Source of the DNA: Xanthostigma xanthostigma
Lineage: Eukaryota > Arthropoda > Insecta > Raphidioptera > Raphidiidae
DNA length: 64,000 nucleotides
Reading direction: 5' to 3'
Assembly: GCA_963575645.1 (NCBI GenBank)
Contig: OY754476.1
Span: forward strand, 6,076,001-6,140,000
This document shows positions 36,542-46,681 of this stretch, piece after piece. Position 1 is the stretch's first letter. Each line of letters starts with the position of its first letter. The notes under the pieces were generated by a model. That model did no database searches. It saw only the letters and a list, made by a program, of their open reading frames with translations, and was not told where the DNA came from. The translations under genes were made by a program, and so were the position numbers.

Positions 36542-37597
36542 TACTATCGTCTGCCCGAGCAGGCGCATGCATTGTAGAGCGTAATTTTAAATGGTATTAT
36601 GATTGTTTAAGCATTTATTTATTGCAATAATTTATTATCAACTTTATCGATTTCATTACAATTAAAATAAAAAACTTTGATCGCCGTGTACCCTCGCTGA
36701 CCAAACATATTTGCTATACACGAAGTTTGGTATTTAAACGCATTATGAGAATTAAAAATTTTCGCTCACATTACATTATATTACAATACCTATACAAAAT
36801 TATAGAGTTATCCCGCAATACATAAGTAGATACTTAAAAAAATTGAGATGAAACATTGAGATCTTATCGTCCGACTGCTAGGTTTCGCAATCCGATCAAC
36901 GGAAATATACTAGCTATAGGCAAATAAAAAAAAAAAACAAATGAATCGTAAAAGTGCTTGTAAAACGAAAACTAATGAAGTGGGAACAACCTGTATTCAC
37001 AATTCATCTGATGCATTTACATTTTTAGCTACATAAAATATTTTTATATACATATTTTCTCAAAACGAGCTGAGGATCCTACATAATTATTTTGTTTCAT
37101 GATTTTAAATTCTGCATTAAGCTTACACTCGAAAGTTCCAACACGATACAATTAAGTTTACCATACAATTTTAGTACATATTCAACAAATTTTAAAAAGA
37201 GTTTCTTAAAATCAGCTCATCGTGAGACGTCCTGTATAACGTATACATAATACCAGATACAGTGCGCTCAGCTAAAGAAGACCGGTCGGGAAAGGGCGAG
37301 AAGCCGCCGATGTGTACCATTGTGTCCCTTATTGCATAGAAGCGGTTCCAAGATCATTACCTTTTACTAATATAAAATGCATGTGCGCTCTTCTGCAATA
37401 ATAGCACATTCCATAGACCAGTCTTCTTCTAAAATTCGTACAGTACGCGTTTAGGTATTAGGTATAATATATATGTATATATATATAAATTTAAATAAAA
37501 AAACTTACTACCTAGATTTTAATCCATGTTCATGCTAGCACTAGCTAATATGAAGCCCAAACATTACAAATTTTAGCATAGATAATCTTAACGTGTG

Positions 37598-40500
37598 TTA
37601 TTCAAACACCAAGGCTGCAGAGGCATAACTGACGGAAGAATCATTCATATTGCGGCATCGACTTGACTGGTCGTATTTTAGGAACTTCAAATTTACATTA
37701 GGGCGATTATTTGATCTTAATAAATATTGTACTGCCTAAAATAAATAACAAATAATAGTACATTGTGTCCATAGGGCGTTTGTGATTCGTCACCAACGCC
37801 AACTTTCCGCCCGTGTATCACACGGAACTTTTTGTAGTAAGAACATTAAATCTAAAAGAGAAATAGGAAAACGCAAGAGTTCCCCATGTAGGCAGCCATT
37901 TTCGCCTCTTTCCGTGCTCCCGATTGGTTCCCTTTTCTATCGTAAGCTTGCGATATTTCCAACAATTCCATCAAAGGATATTTCGAAACACGCAAGCTTT
38001 ACTAGTATTTACAAAAACATCGCAAAATAACGTTGTCGGTGAGACAAACTGTCAGATGCAGTTTCTAATTATTGTGTAAAATGGCGCCGCTTTTATTTTA
38101 TCTCATTGGCATGCACAAGTTAACTTTCGTCCTCGAAAACAAGTATGCAATGATGCACTTTCAATTCACGTATTATGCCGGCATTTCACATGACTATTTG
38201 TATTTGTGTATTTGGCAAACAATTACCAAGTGTGGACAGTCTATTTGACAAAGTGTTGGCCTTATTTGCCTATTTAACAAATAAGGCCAATACGAAATAC
38301 GCGTTACTGTGCGCTTGTCGGTTTTTCGAGGCACATCAAAGGAGTCAAATAGGCAAATAAACCGTCCACACAATGGCTATATTCAGAAGCGCACGCGCCG
38401 TGAACCTGTACGGACGTGCAGTATTTTTGTGTCTGTGCTGTGAGCGAGAACTGGAACAATTACTATTGAAAATGAATTGGGACAATGAAACAGTGCTAAA
38501 ATTCCTGGAATTTTGAACCTTGCGTTCTGCTGCCAAATGTTTGTGTGTTTGCTATTTGACTACCAAGTGCGGATGGTCGTATTCGCCTGTTTGTCTTGAA
38601 CGTCATATATTTTGCCAAATACAACAAACATCCAATAGCGAACACAAATAGCCATGTGAAGTGCCACCTTTACAAAAACACTATTTGATCTTATTGATTA
38701 TCTGATTTTGAGTTGCATAAGTTTAAACTTTAGAATATAGAAATGTACTTTTCACTGTACTAAAATAATGATGCAACAAAACACAAGTAAATAAACTTTT
38801 TAACATAAAAGGATGTCTACAAAAACGGATACCAATGTTTACAAAAATGACTTATGTTCACGTGAGATTTAGGAAACATCCTGCACATCAGAACAGTGTA
38901 AATAACTACTTGCAGATCACGGTATTTAATATAGTTATTTTTAAACGGACTACTAATCGGAGTTCAAGTTGCAGATATTAAAAAAAAATAGTTTCAAGCT
39001 TTAGATTTACATATTTCAGATAATTGAAATTCTTACCTGCAATAAAATACCAATTGGATGACGCCCGCATATAGTGTTCCCATATTTTTGTAAATAATCA
39101 GTAAAGGCAACTGGATTTAAATTTTCGATTATGTCCATACCCTGTAATAATAAAAAATTAAAAAGGAAATATCTATCAGATATATCAAATGTTTATAAAC
39201 AAATACTTACGACTCTATCGAGGCACTCAATGGATTGATAAATATTGCCTAGGTTTCGATCGTAATACGTATATCTAAAACGGTTTCCCCAATGGCAGAA
39301 ATCCGATGATATCACGACAAGATTTTGTGGATCTGCCAAATAAGGAGCCAAAATTTGACCGTACATTGCTTCCTGTTCAGGACTTAATGAGCCAACTAAT
39401 ATTGGAACTATAGTAAACTCATTTTGGTAACTAAAATAAAACTTCTTTTTAATTTCATAAATTTGCCGAAAAGAATCTGCAATAGGGAACTTGCATGAAT
39501 TTTATGTTTATTAAATTTGTTATATTTTTACTAGTTTATTTAAATATGTGAAGAGTAATTCTAGATTTTTAATTAAAAATATGGAATTTTTGAAGTCTCA
39601 AAAATGTTTGTCACTTCGTTATAGAATTGTAGACGCTAGTGCAAGTAGATAAAATGAAAATTATATCATCAATAATAATTTCAAAATTGTACTCTTTACA
39701 ACTTATTTAGTACTTGATAATGTTCAAATGCGAATATCTTCCACTTCACAAGACGCATTCATCAGAAAAAGTACAAAGTCGTAAACTTTGAAATCAGTTT
39801 TACGTATCAACTAGAGATGTGTAGATCCGGATGGATGCAAATCCGGACCTATATCAACTGTGTGAGTTGGATGGATGCACATCTGACTCAGAGTCGGATG
39901 TGCATCCTTTGGAACTGGGAGGTAAACGGACCTGGTTTTAAACATGCAGATCACAGCTGAAGTGGTAACTGTGGCTAGAGTCAGTATGAAAATCATTCGA
40001 GCCGCAGTTATAAAGAGAGACACGATTGAATATTATGTGCGCAGTATGTACATTGTACAGATTCGACGTACACTACACATCACTTGGACCCATACAGATG
40101 CAGATCCGAAGGGTTGGATGCACATCCGGACCTGCATCCTCAAAAACCTCGCACCTAACCATCTCTAGTATTCACGGACAGAAAAAAACCCTTTTATGAT
40201 TATTCTACGTAAACTTTAAATAAAAATCATGCAAGTTACGTATTATTTATCACTAAAACCTTTTGACAAAATTTAATTACTTAGTTACTTACTTTTCCAT
40301 TACTTTTGCTATATAAGGTAAATGCATTTCAATGCTATGTTCATTTTCATCTGTTCTCATATCCATCCATTCAAAATGAGTTGTTGCTTCTAATTGTCTA
40401 TTAACTAAAATAAAAAGCGTTGATTAGTGACCAAAATCCTACCAAAACAGCTTAGTATACCGATTTTACCTTCATAATCAATATTGAGATCATATAAGGG

Positions 40501-41984
40501 AGTACGATATTGGGTAGCTGTCGAAAGGGCACATCCCGACAAACGAACATGATGCGAAGGTCCTAAAATGAATACTCTTTTTCTGCAAAAAAATTCGTAT
40601 AGCACTTAAAATCAATTCTCTTTATAATGAAAAATTTTGACATTGCATTTCACCTCCATTATATTTTTCACTTCGTGAAACAGACAATGCTTGGTATGGT
40701 AATATTATGTAATGAGTTTCACTCACGGTGTAAGATTACAACATAAAATAAATTCAAATTCCTACTCATAGCTAGGGATTTTGTTACGACTATTGGAAGA
40801 TAACAATGCTTATCAGTATGTTTATTTAGACAACTAACTAATCTGCATTCATGCTATACTCATTTGTTTATTGTTTACTATACATGAGCTATAGACTCTG
40901 TATCAAATTTCATTTATATCAGGTATGTTCCAAGCAGCCAGCAAACGGTAACGAAACCGTCGCACGCATGCGCACTAGCTAAAACGAAACTGTATCGGTT
41001 TTGAAACACGTTTTAGCTACATGTGCATGACGGTTTCATTACCGTTTGCTGGCTGCTTGGAACATATTATAATATATTATCTGCCACATAAATTTGTTAT
41101 CAATACCTTCGGTTGTCTCCGAAATAGTAAAATTTACAAAAAAATAAATTTTGATTACACATCATCCATATGATAGATGGTACTTACACTACAGCTGGAC
41201 TAACTTGACGATAAGCAAATCCACCACATGCTCCACAATATTGGTAGCCAGCATGTCTAAACAAAAATGTGAAGATAAAACAGATGAACTTTACTTATTT
41301 TAAATACTTTTTTACAAGCTTCTTTCTTAATACTTACGGGGCAATTATCGCTCTAGCAGGTCCGTGAAGTAAATCAGCTTGTGTTAACCAGCTATCTAAC
41401 TGGCTTGACAGATCTGCGGCTACAAAATACCCAAAATATTTAATAGTTTTAAATAATGTTCATGTGTTAGATTTTAGTTTGTTGATGAATTTTAACAAGA
41501 TGAACATTTTCCTTCAATGGTGTAAATATGGTGGGAAAATTAAGATTAATTTTTGTTTCACTCAAATAAAAAAGCCAGGAAACTATTTAGGAAACTTATT
41601 TTAATTAAGCAAAAAAAAAAAAAAAAACAGAGAAAGCACTCCTTTTAATCTGTAATTGTATTTGAAAATCATTAGATTAAAAATTTACATTTCATAAATA
41701 CAGTTCAACTGACAACTTTATGTCAATAACATATGAATCTTTATTAAGTTTTCTTTCTTCAAGAAACATTTTGTATGAAAATCTTTGTTTAGTTTTTACA
41801 TGTTTCATGGCTTTTGGTTTTTATTTCGGTTTGAAATGTTCCCTGTCATTAAAATAGATAAAAAGTAGCACACGACCTGCTCATTATTTTATGTGACATC
41901 AATGATCAAAGAAACAGCTGATTTTCAAAACTCACCATATTCTGTATACCAGCTACCTGCATGTACAGCTCGTCTTACGGGCAT
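37598..41984 (-). CDS. MEMO1: MEMO1, mediator of ErbB2-driven cell motility
   Basis: MEMO1 is a cytoplasmic protein of the MEMO/AMMECR-associated class-III extradiol dioxygenase-like fold, linked to receptor tyrosine kinase signalling, cell motility and metal (copper/iron) binding. Exons (-): 41936-41984, 41338-41419, 41188-41256, 40470-40582, 40293-40404, 39211-39430, 39037-39141, 37598-37735; phases close to give 295 aa, against 297 in human. Diagnostic segments are [97 protein letters not shown] and [14 protein letters not shown]. The pocket histidines in APHAG, GPSHH and DFCHWG are present. Upstream of the last exon is a 1.3-kb intron holding a transposon remnant. A hAT element lies in intron 39431-40292. 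Start is the only in-frame ATG before RRAVHAG. Confidence 0.96.
38180..38665. mobile_element. DNA transposon remnant with GGCAYTTCACATGRCTATTT ends
   Basis: The left end GGCATTTCACATGACTATTT and the complement of the right end GGCACTTCACATGGCTATTT agree at 18 of 20 positions. Interior copies of CCAAGTGTGGAC/CCAAGTGCGGAT extend the symmetry. A short ORF at 38472-38516 reads [14 protein letters not shown], then shifts frame into EPCVLLPN. This resembles the start of a MADF domain (WD-E-VLKFLELY---EPC), as found in some transposon proteins. Much of the element has been deleted. It lies in the last MEMO1 intron. Confidence 0.6.
39812..40167. mobile_element. hAT-type MITE with TAGAGATG ends in a MEMO1 intron
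   Basis: A 356-bp element with ends TAGAGATGTGTAGATCCGGA and ACCTAACCATCTCTA. The flanks GTATCAAC and GTATTCAC agree at 6 of 8 positions, a decayed 8-bp duplication. The interior has repeated GGATGCACATCCGGACC motifs. No coding sequence. Confidence 0.75.
40928..41068. mobile_element. MITE with GTTCCAAGCAGCC ends, copy 3
   Basis: Almost perfect inverted arms: TGTTCCAAGCAGCCAGCAAA followed by CGGTAACGAAACCGTC, mirrored by GACGGTTTCATTACCGTTTG and CTGGCTGCTTGGAACA. About 140 bp, non-coding, in the MEMO1 intron 40583-41187. The terminal sequence matches the 34100 element closely. Confidence 0.88.
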
Positions 41985-42922
41985 TTTAAAATATTAATTA
42001 TGACAAAAATTCAAACAAATATTTTTTTAAATAAGTATTATTATTTATTAATTACACTACTCTTTCAGTTATTTCTCAAAGATCCACTTTCCTGGAATAC
42101 AGAACTACTTCGATATAGAATCACTTCATAAAGTGACAGTTTCTAGGAAAAGCAACTATTTAGCACTGGAGTTAAATTACAATCTCTTATCTCCGTAAGT
42201 TGACACTTAGGGTACGTTTAAATCTATGGGCTTGCTTACTCGACTATACTCAAATTGCAAAAAAAGTAATATTTTATCATATTATATGTATTTTATACTT
42301 TTATTCTATACTGAGCATAGGAATAAAATCGCAATGGAACCATTAGGGTGCAAACATATACTTCTGTCTTTTTTTTACGCCGTAAGCACTGGCGTTTCCA
42401 GGAAGGCAAAACAAGCACAGGGGACCCGTCTTAATAAATCCTCCTGCGCCAAAAGCTGGGTACGCCCATGTTAACGTCATAGAAAAAGACAAAGTTTTTA
42501 AAACAGAGATACTTTTATTCAGATTGAAAGCAAGTACATCAACCAATCCTATCATCGGAGAAATCAGGGAATTATATCGAAGAAAGAGACGCAGATATAT
42601 TTTCGATACGCTTTGTTGCCTTCGCTCACCGCACATTGAGTAGACACACAATGATTCATATAGTAAATTATTAAATATACGATTTTATAGAAGAGAATAA
42701 AATACAACGACAAAAAATAGAGATTAGAGATTAGGTATACCTAATAAGGATGATTAGTATTCTTCATGTTAAGTAAATAGAATACCAAAATTTATTAAAT
42801 CTGCTTCTATAAAAGTAAATATTAGGCTCTTTAGGCATTATTGCAAAAGAGGGTTATTTATTATTTTCACGTGCACTGAGTATAAATAATATCTTAACAT
42901 TACCTAAAAACACTTAAACACA

Positions 42923-42953
42923 TCTCTCTCTCTCTTTCCCTCTCTCTCTCTCT
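42923..42953. repeat. CT-rich microsatellite
   Basis: An interrupted run of CT dinucleotides (CTCTCTCTCTCT TTCC CTCTCTCTCTCT). Confidence 0.9.
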
Positions 42954-43081
42954 GTAAGGAGCCATTAATTAATTACGTAAGGACGATTTTGCCCATTTTT
43001 TACCCCCCCTTCCCCCATCTAAGGGCACATAAGATTTCTCGGACTCCCCCTCCCCCTTCTTTCGTAAGATTATATCTGGTT

Positions 43082-43412
43082 AACAATTTCATATTCCATA
43101 ATGAATTTAGTAAACAATGTTTAGCGATAATAAGGCATTTGTTAGTTGATCCTATAGAGAGGGGTAGAATTACATTTAATAATAATTATATACAAACCTG
43201 AGATTCAGAGATATTAAATTTTTCCTCAGGAACTACATATATAGAACAGAAGGATTAGTGATAATGAAGCATTGTTATGAAATATGAAACATACCTATAT
43301 AAACAATTTCATATTCCATAAAAAATAAATTTAGATAACAATGTTTAGCGATAATAAGGCATTTGTTAGTTGATCTTATAGAGAGGGGTAAAATTACATT
43401 TAATAATTACAT
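43082..43412. repeat. Direct duplication of about 110 bp
   Basis: The segment 43082-43190 (AACAATTTCATATTCCATAA to about TTTAATAAT) is repeated at 43302-43412. The copies share GTTTAGCGATAATAAGGCAT and GATAGAGAGGGG-type text with few differences. About 110 bp lie between them. Could be a recent local duplication or two ends of an element. Confidence 0.8.
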
Positions 43413-44752
43413 ACAAGCCTTCAAAGTAGTTTTTCACATGTAATATGATGCTGGATTTCTTATCGATTGTTTGAAAAACTTAAATATTTTGAACTTATTT
43501 TTTATCAGACTGTCCCAGAAGGAGGGTAATGTTTTTCGGGTCTATTTCTTTGGCATGCTCTGTAGCCCAAACGGCTTGATGGATTTTAACATATGAGGTG
43601 TCATAAGCTTCGTCTTAATTGTGGGAGTGACATAGGGTATCATATTTAAATATGGAGTCTGTGAAACAAAAAAGACAGGGGGAATATAAAAAAAATGTTT
43701 TTTATAACAATATGGGTATCAAATAAAAGCTAGTAAATAGCCAATTCCAAGTAGATACATTTTTTAACACTGTCGGAAATTCTCAGCATTCAGCTCGGAA
43801 ATTTTAAGCAATTCTGATATTTATACCTGTGTATATCGCCTGATAAACGATGTCGCAATATCGACTGAACCATGTAGCAATTTTACATGCCTACCCAGAG
43901 ATGTTTAATATCTTTGTGCCTACCCGGATTTAGTCGATAACTTAGATTTGAATTCTCTGATGAAAAAATAATATAATAATGTCTACATTTATTTTGTACA
44001 GATTAAGTTGCGACTGTGATTAACAAAACAATGTCTAAGCTATAAAAATGAATTCATATTACCAATTCCTATGTTCATTTACTTGTTTCCTATTTTTCAT
44101 TTTTTGTTGGTGCGGAAGAGGGGGGGGGGCTTTTTTCAAAATCAAACTACCCACTCGGGCTGAGCCTGTTCTGCCGGCTCTGATAAAGGAAAGAGATAAA
44201 TAGGTCTTCTCCTGCTGCATGTTGAGATTTTCCGACTTATTTTTTCAGTATAACACTAAAAAAGTAAGACAGGTATAAACAATTAGAAATATTCGGATTA
44301 TATAGTTTTTTTTTATATTCATGATAAATCAATATTTCTGTGAAGATTTGTTCATCGTTCGACACAGATTGCTTTTTTTAACAATACAATGAACAAGACG
44401 TTTTGATCAATTTGGCAGTAACTTACCTACGTTACCTTCAATAAATTAAATAAGCATTGGTTTACATTTAAATTAAAAAAAACCGATCATATAATAACGA
44501 AAGATAATAATTGTTGCAATTTTACAATTATTCATTTGACGCGTGCTTATCATTTCATACATATTAAGAGGTCATCTAAGTAAGTAAATTTATAATCAAT
44601 CAATGAAATTCAGCTAAAATTGGTAAAAACAATAAAGATACAGAGGCGGCTTTAAAAAATTTTCAGCAGTGACAAAAACGATTGCTTCAAGAAAACAGCC
44701 ATATAAGAAAGTATCAATTAAAATTCAAAATTAAAGAAGATCGTTAATTAGG

Positions 44753-44920
44753 GTTCCGTTTATTCCATGAAAAAACGAAACCCTTATAGGATCACTTTCG
44801 TGTCTGTCTGTCTGGCCGTCTGTCACAGTCTACTTTCTTCGAATCTACGAAACGAAAAAGGTTGAAATTTGATTACAGTTAGATGACCCAATCACGGACG
44901 TATAGCGTAAATAAACGAAT
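44753..44920. repeat. Dispersed repeat beginning GGGTTCCGTTT
   Basis: Contains AGGGTTCCGTTTATTCC, ACCCTTATAGGATCACTTTC and GTCTGTCTGTC, a phrase common in insect intergenic repeats. A short partner TTCTGTTCCGTACCCTATAA is at about 26840. No coding content. Confidence 0.6.
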
Positions 44921-45087
44921 TCTGATTTTGGGGGTTAATTTGAGAGAGCACATTACAAAAAAAATTAAGTGCGCCATGTGACGTATCAAATGAAAGAGCT
45001 CGTTATGAGAAATACAAATATTTGTTAATACGATTAATATTGATAAGATTTTACGTTAATAATTTCAACTTTAAAATTATATATAAT

Positions 45088-45400
45088 AGCGGTCCCGCCC
45101 GGTTTCACCCGGGTGCAAAAGAACGAATGGGGGGAGGGACATGAATACGCATGTTCATCTTAGTTTACCGAGATGAATGTTATGTCCGAATTTCATGATG
45201 ATCGAAGTTATCGTTCAAAAGTTTTTGTCGGACGGACAAATTTTGAGTTATATTGGTCGTAGCGTGATATTATATAGCCTATAGCCTTCCTAGATAAATG
45301 GACTATCCAACAAAAAAAATCAATTCGAACGAGTAGTTCCTGAGATTAGCGCGTTCAAACAAACAAACAAACTCTTCAGCTTTATATATTAGTATATAGA
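45088..45400. repeat. Dispersed repeat, fuller copy of the unit at 29685
   Basis: Begins AGCGGTCCCGCCCGGTTTCA and CCCGGGTGC, passes through TTATATTGGTCGTAGCGTGA and GCCTATAGCCTTCC, and ends with TGAGATTAGCGCGTTC and AAACAAACAAACAAACTC. Likely a tail of a retroelement or SINE, judging from the CCCGGGTGC start seen widely next to such elements; class is inferred. Confidence 0.65.
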
Positions 45401-46613
45401 TAAATGGTTTTTTCCATTGCTTGTCTATCAAGATGGTAAAAAAAAATTGGTTGTCTGTAAAGTCGGTTTACGGACGATAGTTTACGTGATAACGTCATAA
45501 AGAAACATTGATGAACTCTCTGACGTCACGCGAGAAGAGAGAGAAATGCGTACAAGCCGACGTTTGGGCCGATCGTGCCTCTCTATCGCTTATACCGCGC
45601 TCGCGCTTTCACGCTCAGGCTCAGGCGGAACGTGACACTTTTTCGTGCGTGCAGCCGGTGTTTCATCAATTTATAAGACGCTATCACGTCAAAATACAAT
45701 TATAACGAGGTTTTGCCTGTAATTTCGTTTTCTAGCAGATTCATTGAGTATTTTGCGTGATATTTAGACGGGACAAAGCGTTTTCAGAATTTTTATTTAT
45801 TTGTACAAGCCATTCTCGAAAACGACAGGATCATTATTTTGATAAATCTTTATCATACGATCAGTTAGTACCCAAACTTGAAGTAGAAGGGTCTTTTTAG
45901 TTTTTACTTGACTACGCTCGACGCTAGGTTGGCCAATCTGCCAATAAAATAGTTTACCTGCAATTGCTTCGTTTTACGAAATTTCCAGGTATTTTGTATG
46001 GTAGCTCTTCTGCTGTTCTGAAATAGTATAGAGTGAGTCATTTCATTATTATAGTACGGTTCAGTTAAGAAGCGACGCAACAATGAAACAACGTAAATCA
46101 TACTCGTTTCGCCCATAAAAAATCTATGCCGCTTATATTGCGTGTCTATAGAATTTACGAACTGAACTATAAATATATAGACGACCGAAATCGCATACAG
46201 AATTTTTGTCTGTTTGTAGTGGCATCATTCTAGAATGGCTCGACGTATATTCGAAAGAAACTTAATAAACTTTCAAATAGAACCTGAACTTAATATTTTT
46301 CACTCAATTACGCCGAAGTTAAAATATGGTTGTCATCAAACGAAACTGTGGTTAAAATTGAGGTTCACAAGAGTAAAGCCACTGACAAAAAATAGAATAA
46401 GAACATGTAGTCAGCTCATGGTTTTGTATAATAAAATAAAACATAACGCGCTAATATAATGTATACAGCTTGTGAAATATTTTCTGTTTGAATACGGATC
46501 TGTATAAAGTACATGGTTTTTGATTCAGAAAAAAGTTCTGAGGTGAGTCTGAATAATCATTTCTTTGACCCTAAAGAAAAACCTTATTGTTGCTGAGTTG
46601 TTTGAAATCTTCC

Positions 46614-46645
46614 TATAAAAGGTTTGTTGAGAGAAATGTTCAGTA
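46614..46645 (+). promoter_or_regulatory. Core promoter of vitellogenin (TATA box and initiator)
   Basis: TATAAAA at 46614-46620 is followed about 26 bp later by TTCAGTA (46639-46645), which fits the arthropod initiator TCAGT. The start codon is about 40 bp further. Such spacing is typical of strongly expressed tissue-specific insect genes. Confidence 0.75.
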
Positions 46646-46681
46646 CAGTCACTCTATTGTATCATTTGAATACAAGCAACA

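Larger units (their letters stand above)
27879..37597. other. Gene-poor spacer between HCF and MEMO1
   Basis: About 9.7 kb without a gene I can support. It should include the HCF promoter just above 27878. Contents include a hAT MITE, a tRNA-Lys-like sequence, a dispersed repeat (29685-29880), GC-richer repeat fragments around 28340-28420 and 30660-30830, a GTTCCAAGCAG element (34100-34270), a foldback (35302-35525), nested palindromes (35710-35900) and a partial GTTCCAAGCAG copy (36445-36541). Short ORFs here have no recognisable domains. Confidence 0.6.
41985..46681. other. Spacer between MEMO1 and vitellogenin
   Basis: About 4.7 kb between divergent gene starts. Holds a CT microsatellite (42923-42953), a duplicated segment (43082-43412), a GGGTTCCGTTT-type repeat (about 44753-44920), a dispersed repeat (45088-45400), a GC-richer block (about 45440-45715) and the vitellogenin promoter region. 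No conserved gene seen. Sex-, stage- or hormone-responsive elements for vitellogenin may lie here but I could not identify one. Confidence 0.6.

Noticed and set aside
45508-45705. 65-codon ORF upstream of vitellogenin
   Set aside because: It lies in a repeat-like GC-rich block, has no domain and no splice context.
46235-46459. 74-codon ORF just upstream of the vitellogenin promoter
   Set aside because: No family similarity; basic AT-driven composition.
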